Of a stretch of 64,000 bases of DNA, positions 1 through 11,304 are shown piece by piece. The notes under the pieces are model-generated. The model was not told the DNA's origin. It saw only the letters and a program-made list of their open reading frames with translations, and searched no databases. Source of the stretch: Phoronis australis (Eukaryota > Phoronida > Phoronidae); assembly GCA_002633005.1 (NCBI GenBank), contig NMRA01000308.1, positions 417,961 through 481,960 on the forward strand. Reading direction: 5' to 3'. Position 1 is the stretch's first letter; each line of letters begins with the position of its first letter. Both the position numbers and the translations under genes were made by a program.

Positions 1-120
1 GGCTTTCAGAAGATGCTTTCCATTTTTCGCTAGGACGTCTACTTTTCGAGTTATTTGAGATTTTTTGATAACGCTGTTCCTTTGTTGAGCGCTCTTGCTG
101 CATTGATGTTGGTTTATCTT
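1..120. other. unassigned flank
   Basis: No coding or RNA feature is visible. The end of this stretch runs into the duplicated segment that follows. Confidence 0.4.
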
Positions 121-470
121 CTATTGAACTAGACTGTAGCCTATTTCTTATTGATTTATGACATCTAAGTTCGTCATATGAATGTTGTGATGTTTTTCGT
201 CATCGCCACCACCATCATCATATTCGTCATCATCGTCGTCATCTTCGTCATCATCTCCGTCGTTGTCTTTTCCGTTAATTTCGCCAAGTGTCGCTCAAGA
301 CTAGCCTTTTTCTTACTGATTTCGGACTTCTACGTTCGTCATGTGTATGTTATTAACTTCTTTTGTTCATCCTCACCACCATCTTCGTCATATTCGTCGT
401 CTTCGTCATCATCTTTATCGTCATCTTTTTGGTTAATGTCGCCAAGTTTCGCTCCTCGGAGCGCTTTCAT
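121..470 (+). repeat. diverged tandem duplication with GTC/ATC microsatellite
   Basis: Two diverged copies of about 170 bp lie head to tail, joined near 297. Each has an 'actag..tagcc.atttctta' start, a 'ttcgtcat' block, an interrupted GTC/ATC run and a 'cgccaagt.tcgctc' end. The open frames across it are low-complexity Val/Ile/Ser stretches produced by the repeat and are not a protein gene. Confidence 0.6.
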
Positions 471-544
471 TTTGTTTTCGAAAGTTGAGAAATAGAGTCA
501 AAGCGACATTATTGGTGAGAAAAGTGATTTTTTTTTCTAAGATC

Positions 545-619
545 CACGGTAACATGAAATTGAAACCACAACCTCGGCAGTTGCAGTCCAATGCTCTACT
601 AATAGAGCTAAGCCCCACC
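545..619 (-). mobile_element. tRNA(Cys)-like SINE head or tRNA pseudogene
   Basis: Read on the minus strand, this has a tRNA-like D arm with an A-box (TAGCTC...TAGAGC), then an anticodon-like loop CTGCAAC (anticodon GCA, Cys), then a degenerate T arm / B-box (GGTTGTGGTTTC). The 5' GGTGGGG is not matched by a pairing 3' acceptor strand, so a working tRNA is unlikely. A tRNA-derived SINE head or tRNA pseudogene fits best. Confidence 0.55.
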
Positions 620-1916
620 TGATAAATGGCAGAGTTTTTTGAGTGTATTTCACTGGTGCATTTTGATGACAAGGTACGGGTCTTGATTTCAGTGCATTTC
701 TGGCTGATTATGTCGAGAATTGGAAGTCGGTTATTCATGTTCTTTGGTCATTTGTCTAGAAAATTTCGATGATTTATTCGGCTGTTTTAAACTGCTTTCC
801 TAATTCCACTGAACCTTTACTTCGTGACATAACATTCTTTACCAACTGCAAGCGACTTACCGTCAGTGGGAATGGTCATTTAACACCGAACTGAATTTAG
901 TGCTGTATTAAATTTGCTTCTCTTCAAAACAGCATAAAATTTAGTCCAAAGACTTAACTCTGAGAGAAAGATTAAAGAGGGAATAAAGTGGCCCAAGTGA
1001 CATTTGAGACCCTTACATACTAACTTAACTCCAGTATTAACAGAGCGTCGACGTAAACTGCAAAGTTAATTTGATAGTTCTTACCAGCTCTGTTGTTAAA
1101 TCCACCCGTTTACTGGGAAGTTAACTGGCGCTAACCATTTATCCTGACCGCAACTCTCCAAAACATTGATGCGTCGACGTTTGTATGAAAGGGTCTTTGG
1201 ACTAGGGGAATGGAGTAGTTAGCTATCGGCCACCTGTTGCGTTTATGGACCTAGCTTATGAGCCTGTCCTGGGCTCTTTGTCAGGGTTATGGTAGGAATT
1301 TTCATGTCACATGGTCAACAGTGTGTGGTCCTTGGTGGTTGTCCAACACCGCCTGGTGGTCGTTATTTGCGAGGAGGTGCTGGTAAATAGCTGTCTCTGT
1401 TCAATTTTGTTGTGTCTCCCACCATTGGACTAATGAGTCATGACTACAGATAAGTACTTCGCAGTTCCATTACTGATGTCAATGCTTGACACTATAGTTT
1501 AGTTTCATTGTTAATGGTATTATCTTTTTGCCAAGCTCTGAGTTAGTTGACCAAAATCCATTTATATTCTACAGTGGGATTTTTATTCAACTTGAGCTGG
1601 GTCCGCAAACACAAACTGGTGGCCGCTAGGTAACTACTCTTTTCCTTATACTATGTAACAGCGCCACTTATGAACATTCATTCTGACTTAGATGTGTTAA
1701 ATACATGGTTGTTGGTCAACACAATCATGTTATTTCTTCTATTACTCTTAACATTAACTGTCAACGTTAATTACTATCTCACAACCCCGTCAAGAACCCC
1801 AATTTGGCACTACAAAAAATTTAGGGTCGCTTCTACTGATCCAAGCAAATGACGTCATCTTTGTGACACGAGACCTGCAGGCCCTTTGCCTTACCACTCG
1901 GTGACAGGTGCAGATT
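620..1916. other. non-coding stretch, nothing recognised
   Basis: No exon, RNA or repeat structure is recognised. A full palindromic CRE-like octamer (TGACGTCA) occurs at 1850-1857, but no start site can be tied to it. Confidence 0.4.
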
Positions 1917-2385
1917 TCAAATATCAGAATTTCAAAATTACGTCTATTAGAAACAATTAAATGTCTTAATTAAATACAACATCACAGACACTTGTACTTG
2001 CTTAGAATATCCGATGTAGTCGTAGTGCCCTAATTGCGTGGCTTCTTTGAAGTCAATAGTGCTGTGCCGATGAGGGCCACTCAGACTTACTCAAATGATA
2101 TCAAAGGCTTATTTACAACTAAAGACATCAACAGCAGCGTTTGGCTGGAAGAAAACTTACCACACGGTGAGGGTAAATTGAAGATTTCGAATCATAGAAT
2201 TTCAAAATTAGGTTTAATAGAAGCAACAGAGATTAAATACAGTGATACAAATATAGACACTTGCAGCTGCTTAGAATATCCAACGGAGTTGCAGTGACCT
2301 GATGGCGTGGCGCCTTCTAAGTCAGTAGTGCTGTCCCGGTAGAGGCCACTTACGCAAAATAACATCAAAGGCTTATTCACCTAGA
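1917..2385 (+). repeat. diverged tandem duplication, unit about 270 bp
   Basis: Blocks such as 'atttcaaaatta', 'cttagaatatcc', 'agggccact' or 'gaggccact' and 'atcaaaggcttatt' recur in the same order about 250-270 bp apart, with many substitutions. This is an old duplication. Short open frames inside it resemble no known protein. Confidence 0.6.
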
Positions 2386-2705
2386 CATTAAAGTCTGTGG
2401 TCCCTGCATGCTGTGCCGGACTGGTTGGCAATCAGGGGAGATTCGTCAGACCCACAGCGACATCCTTGCGCGGAGTGCATGTACCAGCGGACTAATCTGT
2501 CTGTAGTCGCTCCGTGACAGTTAGGGATTATACCGGATCGTAGGGTGGCATTACACATCTAACTGATCAATTTGCATTTTTAATATGTCTGAGTGTGAAC
2601 GACACAACTAACAGCACACCGATCACTGAGTCCCACAGGAAGTTGGAAGCAAAATATCAAATAAATAGGACAGACAAAGCAAGCGCAACATATCTATAGG
2701 TCGTC

Positions 2706-3010
2706 ATTTTTATGCACCCACATATTTATATGTGGACGCATTATTCCGTCATCTTTGTCCGTCTGTCCATCCGTCCATCTGGGCAGTGTCCGTCTGGCGT
2801 CTGGTGTCCACTGCTCTAACTTCAAAATCGTTTGACGTATGTTCATGAAATTTTGCACATTTGTTCCTTTCATGGATGAGACGGCATGAGCACACTTTCC
2901 GACGGATCTGACTACTGGTGTGCCCCGTAGTGGTAATTTTAGTTTTTTACGTTTACCTCTATATCTTCAAAGGTCCTCAATGTATTTTGTCAAACTTTAT
3001 TAAATCTACC
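2706..3010 (+). mobile_element. truncated palindrome-headed repeat element
   Basis: It begins with the palindromic head shared by the larger copies in this window (TTATGCACCCACATAT paired with ATATGTGGACGCAT). A CCGT-type tetranucleotide stretch and one diverged unit follow, with 'gtgccccgtagtggtaattt' in the position of the family's CTAGTGG motif. The remaining units and the other terminus are absent. The copy is non-coding. Confidence 0.75.
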
Positions 3011-3473
3011 TTTCATCATTTGAAGTGAAAGGCGAATTCTACTTGGCATTATATGGTTTGAAGTCAGGGAAATACTTCAATCTAACGGCGTCCCCGTCGC
3101 AGCATAAGCCATCTGAATGCTGGCTGCACACTTTTGTTGATACGTGCCTTGTGTATACAAAGCTGTGGTACCCGACGGGTTTATTTGTACACCCTATCGT
3201 AATGTTGAGTTCAACGATGCGAAAGTTTAATCCTCGCTGTCTAATTGACACGTACATTTGAGTAGCTAAATATGCAACACCCAGGCTCTTAATCGAGCCA
3301 AGCTGGTATACGGCTGTTTTATTTAGAATGGTCGCCATTCATGTCAGTTGTATGACGTTTTGCATTGGTTCAAATACTGCAATATTTGGTTTACCGTGAG
3401 TGAATCGAAAGCAGTCACAGATCTGCGCAGCTGTTCAATTTGCTGGGTTGGAAGGGTGCTTTACCTGGTTACA

Positions 3474-3556
3474 CAGTTGTTCTGGTTAGTAATCATTATC
3501 AATTGTTCTGGTTAGTAATCATGTTATCAATTGTTCTGGTTAGTAATTATGTTATT
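3474..3556 (+). repeat. short tandem repeat, 3 copies of about 31-34 bp
   Basis: Three successive copies share the core 'ttgttctggttagtaat'. They lie in otherwise unremarkable non-coding sequence. Confidence 0.7.
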
Positions 3557-5499
3557 AGTTCACTCATGCTTAAAGATGGTGAAGTTTTGGATTGGTGAAG
3601 TTCTTTGAGCAAAGTCATTAATAACTGTCCCAACCAGAGATCAGCTGTTGAGGCTGTGGTTAGTGTGGAAATGTGCTGTCTCACAAAGATGATATCAATA
3701 TACCAGTCTACGCTAATTGGTCAAGACCAGGTTGGTTTCGGATGGGGGCACATAATCCCAAATGCACAAATTGTGTTGTAATTAATTAGCGGTTGTGTGC
3801 AACAAGATTTGTTGCACAAAAGTACATTTATTTAACATGTGTAAAAGGCAGTTGGCTCATTTTGCCCTGTCTTTAATCCACTGCAGTAAATATGGCTACA
3901 GCAGTAATGTGTTCTCATCACTTTGATGAGAGTTTGCGTGAGGGTGATCAATTTCACGCCATTACACTAGTCTCAGTCACCAGATGGCATTAGTTGTGCC
4001 TTATGTCTTGCTGTAAAAAATATCACGTTTCCAGAAAGTCTAGGTACAAATTGGTCTCCAGGCCATTTTGACTTTACCTTCACCCAGGCATCATTTCAAA
4101 TGATCAACACATACTCCATCTGTGGTCTTAATCTGTAGTAGTGGTTAGGTAGGAATGCTGGCGATTTAATACGGTTGTTATTAATTATCCAAGAAATATT
4201 ATGCAGTTTCTTCACTTTAGTTTGCCCAGTGAGACTCCAGGTTTAGTGATAGGAAAACCTGCAAACAAACTCCTGCAGTTATTCATATACAGTTTTCTCA
4301 GAGGCTAAAGCACCTGCTTTTTGCCGACATGTGAACAGATATTAATGACAGTATGGAATAGTTGTACCATCCTTGGTATCCACTAGTAAAGTACACATGT
4401 TCTGTATAGCACAGTGGGTGTGTGTGTGTGTTGGCTGTGTAAGCTATGCACTGTGTGATCTGTATTTGAACTGAGATCAGTTTACAAGCCACTTTGAATA
4501 CCTTCACATCTGACTAAATATCTAGTGCTAGTGATCCTGTTGTAGTTTCAGCCTTGATAAAGCAAGACCAACAAAAGGGTATAATAGTTACTTACATGGG
4601 TCCCCCAAGTTGAGAACCATTTTTCCCAACCAAATTATGGGCATCGAACTGGTTATCAAAATCGGGCAATTGGTACTAGGTTAACACCAGTGGCTAATAT
4701 GCTAGGAGGTTTACTTGGCTAAAATGCAGACAGATGTGCTGTCCGTGAAGGAGTCATTTTTGCCAGCATTTAGTTTGTTTCCTTACCACCTGAATCACAT
4801 TTTAAAGCAAAAATTAATTTCAGTATTGGTTCACGCTAAGCCATGAGTTTGTTGATGCGATGATAAACGCTGCATAGGATGTATCTTATGAAGTAGCCAG
4901 TTTGGTTGCAAATGTTTTAACAAAAACTCTTGTAGTTTTGGGTTAACCCAAACCGCCTGCCACTGTGACACTTGAAAACCTTGACATTACTGGTGTTTTT
5001 CTTTTAGCAAAAGTGTGAACAAAAACTCTGACTTAGCCAGTTTTTGGACAGGGTGTTAGTTTGCCATGAAATATACAAAAATCTCTGGATCTAACTTGTA
5101 ACACACATTCTTTGTCTGTTGAGATGTAGTTTTCAACTTCATTGACTGTGAAATTGTTAAAAAAACATTCAAGTGTTGTTCATATTACTGCTTGTATGCT
5201 CATGAAATCAGCTATATTATGTTGTGATAAAGAACTTATCTACATGACATTCAAGAACCGGTGAACAAAGAAAGTGAGAGATATGGCCAAATGAAGTCCA
5301 GTTATCTTATCTCTGACATAATGATGAATTAAAAGATTATAAGACTACAGTATTCCTGGTAATAAAAGTGTCCATGGCCCTATAAGCACCACTCACCCGT
5401 TTCAGACTTCGGCGAAATAAGCGCCCAGCCCATGAATGTGTATATGTGAAAAATGCCTTACCTACAGTCCTAAAATTCCTCAGTAACGTTCAATTTATC
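3557..5499. other. non-coding stretch, nothing recognised
   Basis: AT-rich sequence without a recognisable exon on either strand. I looked here for the missing first two exons of the downstream FMR1/FXR gene, expecting a VEVR-type start and a KDV(H)...FEN-type second exon, and saw neither. Confidence 0.4.
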
Positions 5500-5827
5500 A
5501 ACAAGATCCGACAGTCCTTAAAAAATCATTGTGCGTAGAATTGCTAGACCACCAGCCTCGCCGCTATGTCGATATTTAGCCGTGACTATACACATCTGTC
5601 ATTCTTCAAGAACAACACAAAGTTTCCCCGATCTTGCAAGGAATGTGTCCCACTATGGTCTGGCCTTTCAGAACAGACACGGTGTACTTGTCAACGGGAT
5701 TGAATCTTTCCCGTACAGATTCCATATCTTCTCCCTCTACAGGATTCCAAATTTTCTTTGTACACGTGGAAACCCCAAATCGAAGACTAATAAAAAACTT
5801 GGAGTGACCAGGAAGCACGCTTTGCAT
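5500..5827 (-). pseudogene. HIRAN-like domain ORF, frame-broken
   Basis: The minus-strand translation contains KIWNPVEGEDMESVRER, then NPVDKYTVSVLKG and VGHIPCKIG. This follows the family pattern 'W.P..GE...v.E..NP.D.YaVaVlk...VGHiPr.I', common in invertebrate genomes and related to HIRAN domains, which in Rad5/HLTF bind DNA ends. After KIG the similarity continues in another frame (LFLKN...) and meets stop codons, so the frame is broken. No ATG-led complete protein is visible. It is probably a transposon-associated or retrocopied fragment. The family call rests on remembered motif shape and was not searched. Confidence 0.5.
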
Positions 5828-6003
5828 ACCTTGTTATCACTGATATTAGTCTTCGGGAACTATCTACTCATGAACGGGTAGCATAGCATCGTCAAGAAAT
5901 AAATGTTGGCACTGGTTTCTGAAAGTTTCTAATCTGTAAAAAACTTCTGCAAATCATAATTCATGTTTTTAAAATCAAATAACTGATAAAATGACCCACA
6001 GCT

Positions 6004-6202
6004 AGTGAACACTTCCGCACCCTTATACCCGGATCTCCAGGAAAATAACTGTCAGAGTGTCATGCATTTAGTGAACACTTCTGCACCCTTACACCCGGAT
6101 CTCCGGGAAAATAACTGTCAGAGTGCCATGCATTTAGTGAACACTTCCGCACCCTTACACCCGGATCTCCGGGAAAATAACTGTCAGAGTGTCATGCATC
6201 CA
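6004..6202 (+). repeat. 66-bp minisatellite, 3 copies
   Basis: Three near-identical 66-bp units contain 'gtgaacacttccgcaccc' and 'ggatctccgggaaaataact'. Because 66 is divisible by three, one frame stays open and repeats a 22-residue peptide. There is no other sign of a gene. Confidence 0.85.
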
Positions 6203-7039
6203 GTGCCCAGCTACTCAATGCCATTTAATATTGTCCTTGTGGAGATAATTTTCTAACATTTTGTAGCAGATGAGACCAGCAAGTGCTAAATAAAACACCT
6301 TCTGCTTAACTGCATGTGTGTTTTTCTTTAATTACAATCCACACCTAGATTGTTACATTGTGTTTACTGTGGCAAATAAACTCTGATGACACGAATGCGC
6401 TTGCTCACTCACACACACTCAGAGGAACTTCAAAACAAACGTCATGTGAGAACAGCAAGTGCATTTGTCCAGAAATTTTTTCTCGTTACGGGATATGATT
6501 TAACACATATTTGGACAAAATCTGATGTTAAAATTGATTCCACAGAAACTTAAAAATCAGAGGCACGCTATTTGGAAAACTTAAGGAGGATTTCATGTAA
6601 TTTGTTTGTTGAGTCGAAACTATTTTTATTCAATTATTCAAGTTGCCATATCAACGATCGTGAGGCAGTAACGCCTCAGTAAGTTTTCATTTTGGGATTT
6701 CAGCACAATTTTCTGAAAAATGATCGTAATTCAACTACGAAGTTTGATAAAGCACCACAATTTTGTAGAAAGTCCGTCATCGGTTACAGATAGGCCAGAG
6801 AGGGTGAATTTGATGAATCTTAGCTTCCGATTTCACCGGTTTCGGAGAAGTGAATTTTTCTAAGCACGCGGGTGCTTATTAAGCCGAATAGGGTAGGTCA
6901 CAATTACCAGGTAGCTATTATCTATTGAACAATTGGATTGTAATGCTGTTGGTTCTAAATATCCCAAAAGTTATTGATAAATCTCCATGCTCTAGATAAA
7001 TGCAATGGAATGTTTCATCACAGTAAACAAATAGCGCGT
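6203..7039. other. non-coding stretch, nothing recognised
   Basis: No exon or RNA recognised. AT-rich spacer between minisatellites. Confidence 0.4.
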
Positions 7040-7410
7040 TAAATTATGGGCCCTCTATGGTAGGCCGGTAATTCATCATGGGCCTTCTATGGGTAGGCCT
7101 GTAATAGCATTAGGCCCTCTGTGGTAGGCTTGTAATTCATTATAGGCCCTCTATGGTAGGCCTGTAATTCATTATGGGCCTTCTATGGTAGGCCTGTAAT
7201 TCGTTATGGGCCTTCTATGGTGAGCGTGTAATTCATTATGGGCCCTCTATGGTAGGCCTGTAATTCATTATGGGCCTTTTATGGTAGGCCTGTAATTCAT
7301 TATGGGCCTTCAATGGTAGGCCTGTAATTCGTTATGGGTCTTCTATGGTAGGCCTGTAATTCATTATGGATCTTCTATGGTAGGCCTGTAATTCATTATG
7401 GGCCTTCTGT
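7040..7410 (+). repeat. 31-bp minisatellite, about 12 copies
   Basis: The unit reads 'ggccctctatggtaggcctg' followed by 'taattcattat', with scattered substitutions. Copies near the edges differ most, the usual pattern for an array homogenised from its middle. Confidence 0.9.
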
Positions 7411-7564
7411 AGTCATTTCTCATTTTACTCAGTAAACTACTGAAGTACATACAATTCATTCTAAGACTTTCAATAAAAATTATCGTTATATGTTTTTCAC
7501 AAACTAGTCAGCACGCCATCTGTGGCCACATCACGGGACCCAATGAATGTTAGTCTGAAAAGAT

Positions 7565-7625
7565 ATGTGCCCCAACGGTGATCCGAACCCGAGACCTTCT
7601 GCTAACTGCAGAATTACGTACATTT
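7565..7625 (-). mobile_element. possible tRNA-derived SINE fragment (B-box only)
   Basis: On the minus strand 'tctcgggttcggatcacc' resembles a tRNA T arm with internal promoter B-box. No convincing A-box lies upstream, so only a fragment can be argued. Confidence 0.3.
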
Positions 7626-7934
7626 ATATACTTAGTATGTTTCATTTCAGTAAAAATGATTTAACAAGATTTCCAAAGCAGTTTCTAGGTACCTAATTGA
7701 GAATGTCACTAAATTATGTGTAGGTTATGGTGGATATGGCGTTTTCATGGCACTTTGATTATTAATAACTTGTTGGCTATGGAGCTTGAAATAGAAACTT
7801 TTAAGTTTTAGTAGGTGGAGGTATTGGTGACCAGGCGTAAGGTAGCCTTCATATCGATGGAGAAACACTCCTCTTTTTAGGGGCACAGCCAGCGCAGAAA
7901 TTATTGAAGAGATTCATGTGCCAGAATGAAAAGG

Positions 7935-8112
7935 GGTTCGTTGTAATTAAATGAATAATTGTGGTCACTCCTTTTCACATTCGTTGTAATTAAATGAATA
8001 ATTGTGGTCACTCCTTTTCACATTCGTTGTAATTAAATGAATAATTGTGGTCACTCCTTTTCACATTCGTTGTAATTAAATGAATAATTGTGGTCACTCC
8101 TTTTCACATTGA
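7935..8112 (+). repeat. 43-bp minisatellite, 4 copies
   Basis: Four almost identical units contain 'ttcgttgtaattaaatgaat' and 'tggtcactccttttcaca'. Near identity implies recent expansion. Confidence 0.9.
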
Positions 8113-8597
8113 GACTTTATCAAAGCTAAATATGCTGTTGGTGTATTGTGGAAAGACACCATGACACCATATGGGACACAAAATGTTTAGAACTTAGCTC
8201 TCACTAATATTAATCATGCACGGTTGTGTATGGTGTCGGGTCAAAATAATATTCAAATTCATCCCACCTGATTGAAAGTATATATTTTGTAAACCCCGAT
8301 TTTATACATATTGTCTAGAGAAATCTACTTGGCTTCAACATGCCAACAACGGTGCACCTTTGTGCACTTTAACATAATATGGTGACCTGCATAAAGTGCA
8401 TTTGAATAAATTTATTGAATGTGAACCCTACAGGGCAGCTGGAGGAATCTCCTGATAATTATTATAATTAGTTTATGGCCAATTACAGCTGTATTGCAGA
8501 AATAATTGGTGTCTTTTTGTGAGGGATAATTGACTGAGGCTGAGGCAGTAGCCCTTATTGTCATGGAGACTGGAATGTGAGCACTTATAGACTGATA

Positions 8598-9945
8598 TTT
8601 ATGCACCCACATATTTATATGTGGACGCATTATGCCGTCATCTGCATCCGTCCGTCCGGGCGGCGTCCGTCCAGCGTCTAACGTCCGCTGCTGTATCTCC
8701 AAAACGGATTGACATATGTTCATGAAATTTTGCACATGTGTTCCATTCATGGATGTGGCGACATGAGCAAGCTTTCGGATGGATCTGACTTCCAGTGTGC
8801 CCCCTAGTGGCAATTTTACGTTTTTACGTTTACCTCTGTGTCTTCAAAGGTCCTCAACGTATTTTCATAAAATTTGATATATAGGCACCTATTAGTGAGA
8901 CGACAATATCTACTCGTTTTCGGATGGATTCAGCGTAATTTGCGCCACCTAGTGGCCATTTTTACTGTTTTTGAGTCTGTTTTTTGATGTCCACCCCTCT
9001 ATCAACCAAACATCTCAAAGCATGATTGTGAAAATTAGCATGTATGTTCTTACTATAAAGAGGACGGTTGACGATGATTTTCCGATGATTTCAACCACTG
9101 TGGCGCCTCCTAGTGGCAGTTTTGTTTTTTTTGCACATATGGCTGTATCTCCTAAACCATTTGCAGCATCTTTACTAAATTTAGTTAGTGCATTTATAAG
9201 ATGTTGGCAATGGACAGCGATGACTTTCGACAGTTCTGATGACTGGTGTGCCACCTAGTGGCAATTTATTATTTTACATTTACACCTCTGTATCTTCAAA
9301 GGTCCTCAACGTAATTTCATAGAATTTGGCGTACAGGCTTCTGTTCGTGAGGTGACACTATCTCTCCATTTTCAGATGGATTCAACCTAGTTTGCGCCAC
9401 CTATTGGCCATTTTTACTGTTTTCGTGTCTATTTTTTTGGCGTCCACCTCTCTGTCAACTAAACTGATTTCAGGAAAATTGTGAAAATTGGCATATATGT
9501 TCTCAGTGTGAAGAGGGCGGCTGATGATGACGACTTTGACTACTGTGGCACCTCCTAGTGGTAGTTTTGTTTTGTTTTGCGCCCATAGCTGTATCTCCTA
9601 AACCCACTGTAGGTTCTGTATTAAATTTAATTAGTAAATGTATTTATATGACGCTAACAACAATGACGACTTTCAGGCAGATCCAATGAACACTGTGCCC
9701 CCTAGTGCCAATTTCATTTTATTCTGTTTTCATTTGTTTCTCTTAAGTTCTGTGACGGATTTCTATGAAATTTGGTGTATAGCTTTCTATTAAATAAGCA
9801 ATGACTTGTTCCCGTTTTCAGATGGATTGTATGTTTTTGCGCCATCTAGTGGCCATTTTTATGTCACAATTAAGCAACCCTAACAGCACACCATTTGCGA
9901 TGCATTCGTGGGCGCATTTCAACACTCCACGTTGCTCTTGTTTTA
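8598..9945 (+). mobile_element. palindrome-headed element with about 147-bp CTAGTGG units
   Basis: The head is the palindrome TTATGCACCCACATAT...ATATGTGGACGCAT, followed by a CCGT-rich microsatellite. Eight diverged units then carry their CTAGTGG-type motif at 8804, 8949, 9110, 9255, 9401, 9555, 9702 and 9846, i.e. steps of 144-161 bp. The far end is 'gtgggcgcatttcaac' plus 'actccacgttgctcttg'. No open frame is plausible. The layout (terminal palindrome, tetranucleotide microsatellite, central tandem repeats of about 150 bp) resembles Helentron-associated or pearl-type non-autonomous elements of invertebrates. That class assignment is inference. Confidence 0.8.
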
Positions 9946-10216
9946 TACTTTGTTCAGGCACTTTGTTGTCTCCATGTTTGTTTTTAATATCACTGTTATC
10001 TTAATGTGTATTGTTTTGTTTTTCTTGCAATCCTGATCTTTCCTGTTCTGTATTCAATTCAACTTTTTCCCTGTATAAAAAACTCCTTATTCGTCTGCAG
10101 CATTTCATGACAGTGTTAAGGTGGCACTCATGCTGGTTGTGTAATTGAAATACCTGGCCCACTCAGTTCTAGATCTTCTTTTCCACTGAGTGTTCGAAAC
10201 CCAAAAATAAGAATTA

Positions 10217-10330
10217 TACCGTAATCGTTCGGGTTAACGCCCATGCTCAGTTAACCGCCCATCCCCGATTTTAAGTGGATTTTCGATTTAACCGCCCACT
10301 GCAATTGTATTTTGGGTGAAAGACTTCAAA
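10217..10330 (+). mobile_element. left end of a TACCGTAA-ended repeat
   Basis: It begins 'taccgtaatcgttcgggtt' and carries GTTAACGCCC / GTTAACCGCCC blocks, as do the ends of the 2.5-kb element at 43.1-45.6 kb. The matching right end was not located nearby, so this is a fragment or a very short copy. Confidence 0.55.
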
Positions 10331-11207
10331 AGCCTTGTAAAAAGTGTAATAAAACTGATTCCAAACTGATGCCATTTTTTACGCATACCGCAACTGCTGC
10401 CGACTACTTCGAAATGACCAAAAGTACATAAAGTCTGCTATTTTCATCCCAAAACTCAATATAGCATGAGATTACAATAAACTGCGAGACAGTGCTTTCA
10501 GATTGCCAAAACTCTCCAGATCTGGAGTTGGATGTAGCTTTCATTGGTAAGAGACCATCGCAATTATCACCATTTTTACTAGTGTAAAACTCTACGCTTT
10601 AACGATGAACCAACCTATAGTAGAAATGTCATTAAGTTTCAACCAAAAACAAAATTGTTAGTTAATAAATGTTTTGTTTTTATACCTCATCACTGTTCAA
10701 GCAAACACTGGCATCACTTTATAGCACTTGTGCAATTAACAGATACAGAAGCATAGATCCTATAAAAATATCCCTGTTTTTTACACTTTCGGGAGAGGGA
10801 CGGAGGGAAGTTGAGGAAGTCCGGTTTGTACGGTGGTGAAAATACTTAATTGTGAACAGTGCCTAACTGCTCGAACAAGACCTTGTAGTCTGGTTGTAAT
10901 TCCTTGACCAACTGTCCAATCATAGACATGTACAGCTGTATCTGGGTTGGATGTAATTTAAACAATTTCTAATCGAATAATTTCAATTCTTACAAATGGC
11001 AAAGAAGTGTGAATGACTCAATTTATAAACCCATTCTAAACCCTTTCCAGCTGCATACTTAACGATAATAACAATTTCATATCTTTACAAGAATGTTGAA
11101 ATTGAAAATATCGTCTCTCCAACACTCCTGTGTGGTTGTTTTCAGCTATATCAAAGTCATGTACGCTGACTCAATGTAAGTTTGACTGAACCTCGTCTTC
11201 GTTTCAG
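10331..11207. other. non-coding, intron 5' of first identified FXR exon
   Basis: No exon supported. A pyrimidine tract and CAG immediately precede the first identified FXR exon. Confidence 0.5.
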
Positions 11208-11304
11208 TTGGCAGCCAGAGAGGAAGGTCAACTTCAACGAGTTGTTTATTGTACAAAATTCTGAGCAGACGAGAAAAGATTTTGGAGACAAGGAAAAGGT
11301 GGAG
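11208..11304 (+). CDS. FXR exon A: end of first Agenet/Tudor domain
   Basis: Acceptor 'ttcgtttcag', donor 'gtaggt'. The translation begins [12 protein letters not shown], matching the WQPDRQIPFHDV stretch of human FMRP, and ends KVE as the human exon does (DEVE). The usual VRxPPP segment after this block is replaced by [17 protein letters not shown]. Phase: 1 nt completes a split codon, probably Asn; the exon ends in phase 0. Confidence 0.9.

Noticed and set aside
545-619. Functional tRNA-Cys gene
   Set aside because: The acceptor stem lacks its 3' partner and the T arm is degenerate.
7040-8112. CRISPR-like arrays
   Set aside because: Units are contiguous without unique spacers, and the DNA is eukaryotic. 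They are minisatellites.
8971-9258. Short frames in the main repeat element on both strands
   Set aside because: They fall across the 147-bp units, differ between copies, and show no conserved protein.
10505-10549. Candidate second exon of the FXR gene (acceptor tttcag, donor gtaaga)
   Set aside because: The splice sites look fair, but the phase-compatible translation (LPKLSRSGVGCSFH) does not resemble the conserved KDVHEDSITVAFEN block.
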